A stretch of DNA of 64,000 nt. It comes from Candidatus Marinamargulisbacteria bacterium (lineage in GTDB: Bacteria; Margulisbacteria; Marinamargulisbacteria; UBA817). The notes under the pieces were generated by a model. It searched no databases. It was not told where the DNA came from and saw only the letters and a program-made list of their open reading frames with translations. The position numbers and the translations under genes were made by a program. Each line of letters begins with the position of its first letter. The stretch's first letter is position 1. This document shows positions 49,868 to 59,157 of this stretch, one piece after another. The DNA lies in NCBI GenBank assembly GCA_023262965.1, contig JALQXX010000004.1, forward strand, positions 1-64,000. Reading direction: 5' to 3'.

Positions 49868-51124
49868 ATGCAATTACTATCCAAAACGAATAATCAATAC
49901 ATACAACTAGGAAAACGGAGGGCGGCGTCTGGGGCAGCATCTGGGGCAGCATCTGGGGCAGCATCTGGGGCAGCGTCTGGGGCAGCGTCTGGGGCAGCGT
50001 CTCCTACTAAAAAACCGAGAAAATTGTTAATGGATACCCCCACAACAAATCTTCAACCGCCTATTTACACTCACCCCAACTCTATTTTGGGGCAACAAAA
50101 ATATACGATTCTACTTAGAAAAATGGGCACGTTTGCACGATGCAGCGCCAGAATAGTCGCTGCTAATCATAAAGAAAGCCACCATAACTACGAAGATGGT
50201 GCCGCTGTGTTTGATACGGCTCTTGGTACAATGATGATTGTATGTGATGGCGTATCCGGCGCTCAATCAACTGAAACACCGTCATTTATTCATAATAAAA
50301 TTATAAGCCAATTTATCACAATAGGTCAAAATTTTAATTTTGACAATCTTAGCAAATCTACAGGGGAAAAGCTTAAAGAATTCATTAAATTTGTTTTTAA
50401 AAGCATAATAACAAAAACGCAAAATGACAGTCCGCTAAGAATTCCCTCAACAACATTCACCTGTTTATGCATCGACAACAATAAGAATCTTCATTATTAC
50501 ATAATGGGTGATTCCGGATTTATTGTGAAGCGTAATGGCGCCTTGATTCACAATTATTCTACCGGTATACAAACACCTCAACTTGAATGGAGAGATTTTT
50601 TAACAAACGATGTTAATACATTATATCGATATATTGTGCCATGCCCGCTGCAAATACGATCAATGGAAACCAACATTTCTGCGGTGCTGGATGATCCATT
50701 GATTAAAACAGGCCAGCTAACACTGGAAGACGGCGACGCGATATACGCAGGTAGCGATGGTATTTGGGACAATATTAGCCTTGATCATGTATGTCATGAC
50801 ATTGAAAACCAGCCACAAAAAAATTCAATGAAAGATGGATTTTTAAAATTTTGGAATACCACATTTGATAATTGGGAAAAATTAATCGAGCGTATTCCAA
50901 CGGTATGTTTTACTGAAACAAAGAAAAAGATTGAAGAAAAAAGGACAGCATTTCTTGATAAATTGAATGATTCAAAATGGCCTGAAATCAAACCAGATGA
51001 TGCCACATTGATTGCATGCACCGTTCAATCACCAACAGGCACATCATTATCCGATCCAATTATTACACTCCCCGAGGATAAATCGCACGAATTTGTAGCG
51101 AATATCCGTAAATATGCCCTGTAA
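49868..51124 (+). CDS. PP2C-like (PPM) serine/threonine phosphatase
   Basis: A 418-residue protein with metal-dependent phosphatase landmarks: NYEDGAAVFD, IVCDGVSGAQ (for the usual DGHGG), MGDSGFIVKRNG, AGSDGIWDNIS and PDDATLIACTV. Conserved aspartates are kept, so activity is plausible. Residues 18-45 are a basic, SGAA-repeat linker followed by SPTKKPRK. No membrane segment is visible. No kinase gene is near. The Shine-Dalgarno AAGGAG precedes ATG 49868 in an A/T-rich 129-base gap. A role in cell signalling, or in a host if the organism is host-associated, is inference. Confidence 0.82.
   Translation: MQLLSKTNNQYIQLGKRRAASGAASGAASGAASGAASGAASGAASPTKKPRKLLMDTPTTNLQPPIYTHPNSILGQQKYTILLRKMGTFARCSARIVAANHKESHHNYEDGAAVFDTALGTMMIVCDGVSGAQSTETPSFIHNKIISQFITIGQNFNFDNLSKSTGEKLKEFIKFVFKSIITKTQNDSPLRIPSTTFTCLCIDNNKNLHYYIMGDSGFIVKRNGALIHNYSTGIQTPQLEWRDFLTNDVNTLYRYIVPCPLQIRSMETNISAVLDDPLIKTGQLTLEDGDAIYAGSDGIWDNISLDHVCHDIENQPQKNSMKDGFLKFWNTTFDNWEKLIERIPTVCFTETKKKIEEKRTAFLDKLNDSKWPEIKPDDATLIACTVQSPTGTSLSDPIITLPEDKSHEFVANIRKYAL
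49928..49999 (+). repeat. Six 12-base units encoding SGAA
   Basis: TCTGGGGCAGCA repeats three times, then TCTGGGGCAGCG three times, without other changes. The units are in frame, so gain or loss of units would change linker length without a frameshift. The split into two identical blocks suggests expansion by slippage. Confidence 0.95.
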
Positions 51125-51136
51125 TGATCTGTCTTT

Positions 51137-52126
51137 TTAGCAAGAATGTGGGTTACACGGAAACACCCGATTCAAAGCGGCCTGAATATCGGGGGTTAAG
51201 GCCGCTATAGCCCCCACACTCGCCACATTTTCCTGCAATTGCGCCCGATTGGATGCTCCCAAAATAACCGTGGATACTTGCGGATTCAATAAACACCAGG
51301 CAATGGCTATTTGCGCCATTGTAAATTCCGCAAGCGGCTCAATAATGGCTTTCAATTGGTCCACCTGTTGAATCCGTAAACGGCCTTGATCACTGTAGTA
51401 GCGATCGGCAAGCCAGGTATAGTCGGGCAAACCAAACCGTGCGCCTTTCGGAATACCGTGTTGATATTTGCCACTCAAAAATCCCGAGCATAATGGCGAC
51501 CATGTGGTTGTTCCCATGCCGTAAGTTGCCAATACCGGTTTTAGTTGAACTTCCATATTGGAACGATTCATGAGATTGTATTCCGGCTGCTCCATAATCG
51601 GCGCATGCCACCCGTATTTTTGGGCCAGTTTATGGGCCTCAATCAGATGATTAGGACGCCATTCCGACGTGCCCCAATACAGTACCTTTCCTTGAACAAT
51701 TAAATCGTTCATCGCCATAACCGTTTCACGAATAGGGGTATCCGGATCCGGACGATGGCAAAAATACAAATCCAAATAATCCACGCCTAAGCGATTTAAA
51801 GCGCCGTGACACGCATCATGAATATGTTTTCGAGATAACCCGCGCTGGGTCGGTTTATCACCGCCCCAAAACACTTTCGATGACACACAAAATGTATCCC
51901 GCCCCCATCCGGTTTTTTTTAAAACAGCCCCCATCAATCGCTCGGATTCTCCCTGCGCATACACCTCCGCGTTATCAAAAAAATTGATGCCCTGATCATA
52001 CGCATACGTCATTAAATCATACGCCATATCACAATCGACTTGATTACCAAAGGTCACCCAAGACCCTAATGATAACTGGCTCAATTTAAGACCCGATGCC
52101 CCCAATTGACGATACCCTATTGTCAT
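51137..52126 (-). CDS. Aldo/keto reductase, Kv-beta-like
   Basis: An NADPH-dependent oxidoreductase of 329 residues in the potassium-channel-beta-like branch of the aldo/keto reductases. Visible are the catalytic FFDNAEVYAQGESE with tyrosine, the later lysine and histidine in FCHRPD, and STVILGASNRAQL for NADPH. The substrate is unknown. ATG 52126 overlaps the upstream stop by 4 bases. It is the last gene of hemB-proA-like-AKR. Confidence 0.92.
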   Translation of the reverse strand: MTIGYRQLGASGLKLSQLSLGSWVTFGNQVDCDMAYDLMTYAYDQGINFFDNAEVYAQGESERLMGAVLKKTGWGRDTFCVSSKVFWGGDKPTQRGLSRKHIHDACHGALNRLGVDYLDLYFCHRPDPDTPIRETVMAMNDLIVQGKVLYWGTSEWRPNHLIEAHKLAQKYGWHAPIMEQPEYNLMNRSNMEVQLKPVLATYGMGTTTWSPLCSGFLSGKYQHGIPKGARFGLPDYTWLADRYYSDQGRLRIQQVDQLKAIIEPLAEFTMAQIAIAWCLLNPQVSTVILGASNRAQLQENVASVGAIAALTPDIQAALNRVFPCNPHSC

Positions 52127-53628
52127 CGTTTTAGACGCGATAACGCCTGCTCCATATATATACGCTGGGTCACCACCGTATCCCCACTTAACACACCCGA
52201 TCGAGCTAATAATCGACCGTTCTCCCAATTGGATAATCCCAATTCTGGCGTATGAAAAATATAATGGCCGTCTACCCAACGCGTCATGCCATTCCCCACA
52301 AATGGGGCATTGACCGCCTTAAAAAAAGACGATTGTTCCGATGCTGAATCCGAAATCAAGCTAGCGATAAATTGCGGTGAATACCGATTAAATAAAGCCA
52401 CCGCTTCATCGATTGACGCAACCGCAATCAGGCTGATTTCGGGGGTTTTTTCCCACTCCCATTCACGCCCCAGCTCACTTCGATCAATGGTGTCGTACTG
52501 ATATTCATCGCAAACCCCCGCGGCACGATGCACCGTAACATACGACTCACGCATCTCCGGCGATAAAAACCGACGTGTGCTGGATTCAACGTGCACCTTA
52601 AACGACGCCCCTAAATGATCGCCCGCTTCTGCCAACGCCGCCTGTATAATCGGAAGCTGACGGGACATTTCCGACTCCAATACACACAGCGTATTCAAGG
52701 TGTTACACACTTTGCGATCCAAGGAACAAACAATCGCATCGTGTAAGCGACGACCATCCGTGAACGCACTGGTAACCATCCAAGCCCCACCCGTGCCATG
52801 CACGCTAACGGGAATGCCTGATTGGCGTGCAATACTACTGAGCATACGCACCGCTTTACCACTGCCTCGTGCCACCGCCAACCCAATATCTGAATGGGAA
52901 AATAATGCCCATCCAGCGGATCGTTGCGACGAATCTATGAGTTGAATAGCGTGCCGAGATATGCCGGCCGCATCCAACGCCGGATAAATCACTGTATTCA
53001 TAATAGCCACGGCTGTCTGTAAGGCATCACTACCAACCCGAAACACAACCGCATTTCCCGATTTCAATAAACCCGTGGCATCCACAATCACATTCGGCCG
53101 GCCTTCAAATACAAACCCAACAATACCTAAGGGACTTGCCTGAACCGTTGCCACCCACCCATCATGCCGCCTCTGTTGAACGACATCGTTTATCGACACA
53201 GCCTGTTGTTGAATGCTTCTAACACACTCAATCATGTTTTTTCGACAACGATCATCCGCGACTAACCGTGTTGTCGACCGCCCTTTTTTTTGAGCATTCT
53301 CAACATCATGATTATTAATCGATTGAATGGTTTGCCATCGATTGTCATCGGACAGATATGCCAACACATATCCATAAAACGCATCAATAACCGACGCATC
53401 CAAGGTAGCCAGTGATTCAAATCCGTTTTGCGCATTCCGCATCATTTTATCCAGCGCATCAATGTCCTCTTTGGGAATAATGATTGGCTCCGATTCGCCA
53501 TCAATACAATACACCTTATCTCCCGATTTGAATTGATTCGCGAACGATTCTGTAACGGTATAGACCGAATTGCCATTGGATACCAGCTGCATGCCCGGAG
53601 TGAGTGTTTCCAATACCTGTTTGGTCAC
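52123..53628 (-). CDS. ProA-like aldehyde dehydrogenase with N-terminal extension
   Basis: The 501-residue product matches gamma-glutamyl phosphate reductase over its C-terminal 420 residues, with EGRPNVIVDATGLLKSGNAV and the catalytic cysteine in DRKVCNTLNTLCVL. ProA is usually about 420 residues. The first 80 or so residues are extra and of unknown type. No proB is adjacent, and the gene sits between hemB and an aldo/keto reductase, so it may be proA or a paralogue with another acyl-phosphate or aldehyde substrate. It starts with GTG, overlapping hemB by 4 bases. Confidence 0.75.
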   Translation of the reverse strand: MTKQVLETLTPGMQLVSNGNSVYTVTESFANQFKSGDKVYCIDGESEPIIIPKEDIDALDKMMRNAQNGFESLATLDASVIDAFYGYVLAYLSDDNRWQTIQSINNHDVENAQKKGRSTTRLVADDRCRKNMIECVRSIQQQAVSINDVVQQRRHDGWVATVQASPLGIVGFVFEGRPNVIVDATGLLKSGNAVVFRVGSDALQTAVAIMNTVIYPALDAAGISRHAIQLIDSSQRSAGWALFSHSDIGLAVARGSGKAVRMLSSIARQSGIPVSVHGTGGAWMVTSAFTDGRRLHDAIVCSLDRKVCNTLNTLCVLESEMSRQLPIIQAALAEAGDHLGASFKVHVESSTRRFLSPEMRESYVTVHRAAGVCDEYQYDTIDRSELGREWEWEKTPEISLIAVASIDEAVALFNRYSPQFIASLISDSASEQSSFFKAVNAPFVGNGMTRWVDGHYIFHTPELGLSNWENGRLLARSGVLSGDTVVTQRIYMEQALSRLKR

Positions 53629-54590
53629 TGTAGTATATCCACAATATCCAATGCCCCATACGTTACAATAATCGAGGCACCGGCACGCTTAATCGCCGTT
53701 AAACTTTCGTATAACGCTTCTGAAAAATCAATGTACCCATCACGGGCCGCTGAATGCAGCATGGCATACTCCCCGCTAACATGATAAGCGGCCACAGGTA
53801 ATGGGGTTGACGCTCTAAAATCCGAAATAATATCCAAATACAAGGTTGCTGGCTTGACCATAATAATATCCGCACCTTCCGCAACATCCAAATCCAATTC
53901 AATAGCGGCTTCATAGCGATTACTATAATTCATTTGATACGTTTTTTTATCGCCAAACTGGGGCAATGACGCCAACGCATCCCGAAATGGCCCATATAAA
54001 TGAGAGGCATATTTCGCCGTATACGCCATGATCAATGTATCGTGATAACCATCATTATCCAAAGCGTCCCGAATAGCCAATACTCGACCATCCATCATAT
54101 CGGAAGGAGCCACAATATCCACCCCTGCCGCCGCTTGATTACAGGCCATTTTTGCCAAAATATCCAGGGTATCGTCATTGACAATTGCGCCATTTTTAAC
54201 AATCCCGTCATGGCCATATGATGAGTAGGGATCCAAGGCAATGTCTCCACAAACAATAATATCATCACCAAATGCTTTTTTGATGCGCCGCGTTACCTGA
54301 CATACCAAATTGTCGGGATTTACCGCCTCATCGCATTCAGGGGATTTTTTATCGGAATCAATAACAGGAAATAACGCAATAGCACGAATTCCTTTGGTAA
54401 GGATATGCTCACAATGAGCCATCAGTGAAATTGCATCAACCCGCTGGTGCCCCGGCAAATGCGCTATCGGGGTACTTTCCAATTGATCATGGACGAAAAT
54501 AGGTAAAACAAAATCATTTTTATGCAAACGAAACTCTTGCACCATATCACGTATGGCTGGGTTACGTCTAAGTCTTCGGGGTCTAAACAT
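53625..54590 (-). CDS. hemB: Porphobilinogen synthase
   Basis: Condenses two 5-aminolevulinate molecules to porphobilinogen in tetrapyrrole synthesis. The 321 residues carry the Schiff-base lysines in AYTAKYASHLYGPFRDA and MVKPATLYLD, and AYHVSGEYAML. The metal segment reads DIALDPYSSYGHDG. It lacks the cysteines of zinc enzymes, which suggests a magnesium-type protein. It heads the operon with the ProA-like and aldo/keto reductase genes. TATAAT lies 9 bases before its ATG. Confidence 0.96.
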   Translation of the reverse strand: MFRPRRLRRNPAIRDMVQEFRLHKNDFVLPIFVHDQLESTPIAHLPGHQRVDAISLMAHCEHILTKGIRAIALFPVIDSDKKSPECDEAVNPDNLVCQVTRRIKKAFGDDIIVCGDIALDPYSSYGHDGIVKNGAIVNDDTLDILAKMACNQAAAGVDIVAPSDMMDGRVLAIRDALDNDGYHDTLIMAYTAKYASHLYGPFRDALASLPQFGDKKTYQMNYSNRYEAAIELDLDVAEGADIIMVKPATLYLDIISDFRASTPLPVAAYHVSGEYAMLHSAARDGYIDFSEALYESLTAIKRAGASIIVTYGALDIVDILQ

Positions 54591-54599
54591 GATTCCTAT

Positions 54600-54605
54600 A
54601 TTATA
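54600..54605 (-). promoter_or_regulatory. -10 box of the hemB operon
   Basis: A consensus TATAAT on the minus strand ends 9 bases before ATG 54590. An alternative short-leader reading with a weak TAGGAA is possible. Confidence 0.5.
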
Positions 54606-54644
54606 GTGATATCCCTATAAAAAATCCAACGAAACGATTTTCCA

Positions 54645-55007
54645 TTAACAAGAACAACGGTTTTTAGACCGCCATCGGTATCGATTTTTAGCAATCCAAT
54701 CATACAGTGTATCCCCCAATTGTACCGGAATACTCCTTAATAAAACCGCCAGTAACCGCCAGGGCCACACCATTTGCATGCCAATATGCGTAACCGCTGC
54801 GTATTTAATGATCCACAGAGACCGATTATGATTGTAAACAATCATCGTATCAAGGTTACGTATCGAATCGGGAATGGATTCCCGCACCTGAGGAACGTCC
54901 AAGGAGCACCACAACACCCGTCCTGGAATCATCCGCTTGACAGCCCAACCCATCAACCCCGAACATGCCGGGCATTGACCATCATAAAATACGGTGATAA
55001 CTACCAT
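54645..55007 (-). CDS. DCC-family thiol-disulfide oxidoreductase-like protein
   Basis: A 120-residue DUF393/DCC protein. The motif YDGQCPACSG holds the two cysteines near the N-terminus, as in thioredoxin-like folds. Members are poorly characterised. The C-terminus ends in a basic stretch and CSC. I use ATG 55007. The frame is open 13 codons further upstream without a family match. It is followed by hemB across 54 bases but is probably separate. Confidence 0.82.
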   Translation of the reverse strand: MVVITVFYDGQCPACSGLMGWAVKRMIPGRVLWCSLDVPQVRESIPDSIRNLDTMIVYNHNRSLWIIKYAAVTHIGMQMVWPWRLLAVLLRSIPVQLGDTLYDWIAKNRYRWRSKNRCSC

Positions 55008-55077
55008 TACTCTGTGCACTGTACAAAAAAATACGGCCACAATCAATCATTTTTAGAGTGCCTCAATACCGATCATA

Positions 55078-55086
55078 TGATATACT
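55078..55086 (+). promoter_or_regulatory. Extended -10 promoter box of the SPOR gene
   Basis: TGATATACT ends 8 bases before ATG 55095, without a Shine-Dalgarno sequence. It is one of the best matches to the TGRTAnAnT pattern. Confidence 0.55.
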
Positions 55087-55094
55087 AATAGCAA

Positions 55095-55766
55095 ATGAAT
55101 ACAGATTATACAAAGCAATCTTCGGTTGACAATGAATTTGCATTTGATGATGGGGTCGGAAATGCATTAACCGAAAAAAATACATATACATTTAGTTGGG
55201 CAAAAACGGGTATCGCCTTGTTTATTGGACTGACGTTGATTATTTTTATTACGTTTGGATTATTGGAAATAGGTAAACGTATTATTGATATTGGAACACC
55301 GGTTGTCGATTTTTCAAATGACATTGTATCGTTAGATAACTCCTTAACAGACCAACCTTCTGTTGATGGTTGGGACACCATACCCGAGACCGCTCCCCTT
55401 ACCATTGAGCCGGATACAACCGTACTATCCACCCCGCCATCCGATGTGACGCCTCCCGTATCGTCACCACAAATTGCATCGTCACCCATAACCCCATCCC
55501 CTATTGCGAATCCGTCACCATCCGCTACCCAACCCCTGTTATACCGTGTTATTGCCGGGAGCTTTACGAGCAAACCCAACGCCATTCAGGCGTTGAATGC
55601 TTTAAAAAAGAAAAATATTGATGGGTATATATTGGATCGAGGGGATGTCGCATCCGGTGCCCGTTATCAGATTCAAGTCGGCGCATTCCAATCATTCAAC
55701 TCCGCTAAAGATGCGGTGCAACGCTTTAAAAAAATGCGTATTGATACCTATATTACGGCACGATAG
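55095..55766 (+). CDS. SPOR-domain membrane protein
   Basis: A 223-residue bitopic protein. It has a cytoplasmic N-terminus of about 35 residues, one helix (about 36-58), a proline/serine/threonine-rich linker (about 85-145), and a C-terminal SPOR domain (about 148-223, LYRVIAGSFTSK to QIQVGAFQSF). SPOR domains bind denuded septal peptidoglycan, so a role in division is likely. It lies directly upstream of maf and mreB. Confidence 0.88.
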   Translation: MNTDYTKQSSVDNEFAFDDGVGNALTEKNTYTFSWAKTGIALFIGLTLIIFITFGLLEIGKRIIDIGTPVVDFSNDIVSLDNSLTDQPSVDGWDTIPETAPLTIEPDTTVLSTPPSDVTPPVSSPQIASSPITPSPIANPSPSATQPLLYRVIAGSFTSKPNAIQALNALKKKNIDGYILDRGDVASGARYQIQVGAFQSFNSAKDAVQRFKKMRIDTYITAR

Positions 55767-55774
55767 GGTGTGTT

Positions 55775-56362
55775 TTGCTGCCATTATGGGTTGCATCATC
55801 ATCACCACGACGACATGACTTACTCAGTCAATACCGTGTCCCTTTTATTGCCATTCCCAATCTGTTAGCGGTTGAACCCTCCCCAGAGTACCCCGAATGC
55901 GGGATTCGTTATGCCGTTCGCTGCACAAAACAGAAAGTAACGGCATCGTATTCGGGCTATTCGGGTCTTATTATGGGCGTGGATACCGTTGTTGAATGGC
56001 AGGGTCGCATTCTTGGAAAACCCGCGGACTCGTCCCAGGCCCTTTACCAGTTACAGGCGTTTATGGGAACAACCCATCGGGTGATATCAACCTGTGTTTT
56101 ATGGGACACCCATCGTAATATATGGCTGTATTGTGTGGATTACGCTATTGTTTCAGTATCACTGGTTCCCGAATCCATACTAATTGACTACATTCATCGT
56201 TATCCTGTATTGGATAAAGCCGGTGGATATGGTATTCAAGACAATCCCTCCTTTATTCACATTGCCTGGGGGGACCGCGCCACCATCATGGGGCTCCCCT
56301 TACGTCGATTATTAAAATTATTATATGGTTATGGTATAGTCAACGCATGGCAGTATCCGTAA
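55775..56362 (+). CDS. maf: Maf-like nucleotide pyrophosphatase
   Basis: Hydrolyses non-canonical nucleoside triphosphates. It has 195 residues with the N-terminal ASSSPRRHDLL, GVDTVVE and GKPADSSQA, and a later GGYGIQD. The start is TTG 55775, which gives the family N-terminus LWVASSSPRR. No in-frame ATG or GTG fits, and AGGG six bases upstream could serve as ribosome-binding site. It overlaps mreB by 16 bases, an association also found in other bacteria. Confidence 0.9.
   Translation: MLPLWVASSSPRRHDLLSQYRVPFIAIPNLLAVEPSPEYPECGIRYAVRCTKQKVTASYSGYSGLIMGVDTVVEWQGRILGKPADSSQALYQLQAFMGTTHRVISTCVLWDTHRNIWLYCVDYAIVSVSLVPESILIDYIHRYPVLDKAGGYGIQDNPSFIHIAWGDRATIMGLPLRRLLKLLYGYGIVNAWQYP
56332..56340 (+). 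promoter_or_regulatory. Extended -10 promoter box of mreB
   Basis: TGGTATAGT ends 6 bases before ATG 56347, inside the end of maf. It is identical to the box before glyQ, also at 6 bases. Confidence 0.5.
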
Positions 56363-57369
56363 CGCGTTTTATTCATAGTAATATTGGGATTGATCTTGGA
56401 ACCGCCAATACACTGGTATACAAACATAATTACGGTATCATAATACGGGAACCCAGCGTTGTCGCCTTGAATCAACACAATCAAAAAGTGTTGGCTATTG
56501 GTGAAAAAGCCTACGATATGGTTGGCAAAACACCCACATCCATTGTAGCCATTCGCCCTCTTCGAGATGGGGTCATTTCGGACTATCAAACAACCCAGGC
56601 CATGCTACAGCATTTTTTACGCTTAACCAACCCACGGTTTTATCAACGCATCCAATTGGTTGTTGGCATTCCGTATGGGATTACATCCGTTGAAAAACGT
56701 GCCGTACGTGACGCGGCTCACATGGCGGGTGCCCACCGGTGTTTTTTAATCGATGAACCGTTAGCTGCCGCAATTGGTGCCGGACATGATATTTTTGAGC
56801 CCATGGGACGCTTAATTGTGGATATTGGTGGCGGAACCACCGAAGTCGCGGTTATTTCAATGGGGAGTATTGTATTATCCGAGTCGATCCGTATTGCGGG
56901 GGATAAAATGGACGAATCCATTATTCAGCATTGCCGAAAACATTATAACTTGCTTATTAGCGAACGATGTGCCGAACGCATTAAATGGACCATTGGTTCG
57001 GCTTTATCTTTGCAAAACGAAAAAAATACCGACGTATCTGGCCGTGATTTATTATCCGGACTACCCCGAACCTTTTCCATTTCATCAATGGAAATCCGCG
57101 ATGCCATTGATGGCGCCATTCACGCCATTCTTGCGGCTATTCATCGCACATTGGAATCAACCCCGCCCGAACTATCTGCGGATATTTACAAAAATGGGAT
57201 TACCTTAACCGGTGGGGGGGCCTTACTTCGAGGGCTATCCGATCATATTCAAAATCATATCCATATTCCCGTTCGTATTGCCAATGATCCGCTATCATGC
57301 GTTGCATTAGGCACCGGAACCGTTTTGGGCCAACTCGATCGCTATTTGAAACACCAAATTATTCAGTAG
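56347..57369 (+). CDS. mreB: Rod-shape actin homologue MreB
   Basis: An actin-like ATPase that guides sidewall peptidoglycan synthesis. The 340 residues have phosphate-1 GIDLGTANTLV, the connecting motif around RPLRDGVISDY, phosphate-2 DIGGGTTEVAVIS and the adenosine loop LTGGGALLRG. mreC, mreD and rodA do not follow; a convergent gene overlaps the end by 11 bases, so its usual partners are elsewhere. Confidence 0.95.
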   Translation: MAVSVTRFIHSNIGIDLGTANTLVYKHNYGIIIREPSVVALNQHNQKVLAIGEKAYDMVGKTPTSIVAIRPLRDGVISDYQTTQAMLQHFLRLTNPRFYQRIQLVVGIPYGITSVEKRAVRDAAHMAGAHRCFLIDEPLAAAIGAGHDIFEPMGRLIVDIGGGTTEVAVISMGSIVLSESIRIAGDKMDESIIQHCRKHYNLLISERCAERIKWTIGSALSLQNEKNTDVSGRDLLSGLPRTFSISSMEIRDAIDGAIHAILAAIHRTLESTPPELSADIYKNGITLTGGGALLRGLSDHIQNHIHIPVRIANDPLSCVALGTGTVLGQLDRYLKHQIIQ

Positions 57370-59041
57370 TATCAACGGCTAAGTATTTTACCGCCGCCAT
57401 GCGCTCACAAACGTATGACCTGGGATCAAAATTGTAATACTTTGCTACAGAAGGACCACAGGTTAGCGTCATAACCGCCCGCATTAAGGCATCTTTTTGT
57501 GTGGTTAAAAACGTGTCAAATGAATCGGATTCATTGGATATGGTCTGAATATACCCCAATACATTGGTCCAATAGGGCACCAAAAACGCTGACGTATCAA
57601 CATGCACATACCCATCATTTTTTCGAAATTCACTTATTAAAAATTCCCGAATGACCGGGTATTTTACTGGCTTACCCGCAACCGTATATGTAGCCTGTTC
57701 ACAAATCGATTTAATTTTTTGAATATCCGCATTGTATAACTGTATCAATTGGGAAATCAATGATGTCGATTGATGGGATGGGTACATTAAATCCGTTGCC
57801 ATCATGTCAAAATCAATCCGATCTACTGTTATATACCGCGACAAAAACAGTGCCATTATATCGGAATACGTGTACATATACACATCATCCGTATTGTAAA
57901 ACCAGGTATCTGACATGTACATGAGATACAGACGTTTGGCCCGATCCGGATCGGTTTGATTTAAAGCAATCATGTGTTGAAGGGGGCCTCGCAAACCGTC
58001 GTTCAATGGCGCCACATCCGCAAGAAATTCCAACATAGCCGTATATATGGTTTCCCCATATAATTTGGTTGCTTCACCAATCGCATTGGTTTCCCCCGAA
58101 AGAACCGTGTTTTGTATAATACCGTGCCCCAATTCATGGTGCAAAATGATATCCGCCATATCATTAATAAACGCATTCTGTTTTTGAACCAACTGTTTTT
58201 TAGATGAAATTTTCCATAATTCCAAGACTTTTTGTTTAAGACCTTCAGCAATATTCCAATAAATATCCGTGTAAATGGTCATAATATCCAAATCATCATA
58301 ATCAAAAATTTGCAACCATTTTTGAGAAAAAATAATTTGCAGTACATCCAACCGAATGTACACATTATTGCGCCCGATAATCGCTGCCATCGACATAACA
58401 TTATTTGGGGTTCGAATATACTCTTTGTTGATAAATGTAACAAGGTACCCATGGTACTCTTTTTGGGTACCACGCCCCATAATAATTTCAAAATGACGCC
58501 CATATTGACCCACGTGCAAAAATTTCTGAGACCCCGCAAAAACCAAATACTGATTCAGATGCATGGCCTTAAATGCATCCATACTCTTACCAAACAATTT
58601 GAATTTAAATGTGCGAAGCTGCTGCTTAGCCGCTTCCGCAGTCATTGAATGAATACCCAGTTTTTTGATCGTATGGGCCACTTTTTTTGAAAATTCATCG
58701 GAATGCTCGGCCGTTAAATGCGTTTGCGGATCGATAGACAACACGTTTCGACAAAACGCCGCTTTGACTTGCTGCTCACCCGGCTCCCCCCAATCATTGG
58801 AGACCATCATGTAGTGGTACATTAAATAGGCATAATACACCACGTGCTCATAGATTGTTTTTTCAATTTTTTTAATGAATAACAAATGCTCTTTATCATC
58901 CAAAACAAGATCGTTAGCCTTACAATAATCAACTAGTGTTTTGTAGCGATTAATCTTTGATTTATCAAAAAAAATATCAGAAACTGCATGACAAATATTT
59001 TGCTTCTCATCCAAAAGTGCCAGTTTTTTCATATGTACCAT
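57359..59041 (-). CDS. Putative zinc metallopeptidase, unknown family
   Basis: The 560-residue product has HHELGHG near residue 302 and, about 35 residues later, EFLADV, a pair that could supply the three zinc ligands of a gluzincin (HExxH plus ExxxD). No signal peptide or membrane helix is visible. The rest is helical and unfamiliar. I take ATG 59041; a TTG start 9 codons earlier and an ATG 3 codons later are alternatives. It overlaps the end of mreB by 11 bases. Confidence 0.62.
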   Translation of the reverse strand: MVHMKKLALLDEKQNICHAVSDIFFDKSKINRYKTLVDYCKANDLVLDDKEHLLFIKKIEKTIYEHVVYYAYLMYHYMMVSNDWGEPGEQQVKAAFCRNVLSIDPQTHLTAEHSDEFSKKVAHTIKKLGIHSMTAEAAKQQLRTFKFKLFGKSMDAFKAMHLNQYLVFAGSQKFLHVGQYGRHFEIIMGRGTQKEYHGYLVTFINKEYIRTPNNVMSMAAIIGRNNVYIRLDVLQIIFSQKWLQIFDYDDLDIMTIYTDIYWNIAEGLKQKVLELWKISSKKQLVQKQNAFINDMADIILHHELGHGIIQNTVLSGETNAIGEATKLYGETIYTAMLEFLADVAPLNDGLRGPLQHMIALNQTDPDRAKRLYLMYMSDTWFYNTDDVYMYTYSDIMALFLSRYITVDRIDFDMMATDLMYPSHQSTSLISQLIQLYNADIQKIKSICEQATYTVAGKPVKYPVIREFLISEFRKNDGYVHVDTSAFLVPYWTNVLGYIQTISNESDSFDTFLTTQKDALMRAVMTLTCGPSVAKYYNFDPRSYVCERMAAVKYLAVDTTE

Positions 59042-59117
59042 AGTAATTCTACGGCCATATTTAAGCAAGAATTTCGCAAAACAGATTGTTGCAGTGCTGG
59101 CCCCAACTATAAAAAAG

Positions 59118-59146
59118 TTGACAAAATTTAAAATCTATTGTATTTT
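59118..59146 (+). promoter_or_regulatory. Promoter of the ARM-like gene
   Basis: TTGACA (59118-59123) and TATTTT (59141-59146) are 17 bases apart, a near-consensus sigma-70 promoter. Transcription would start about 5 bases before the TTG at 59158. Confidence 0.6.
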
Positions 59147-59157
59147 TTTAAAAATAA

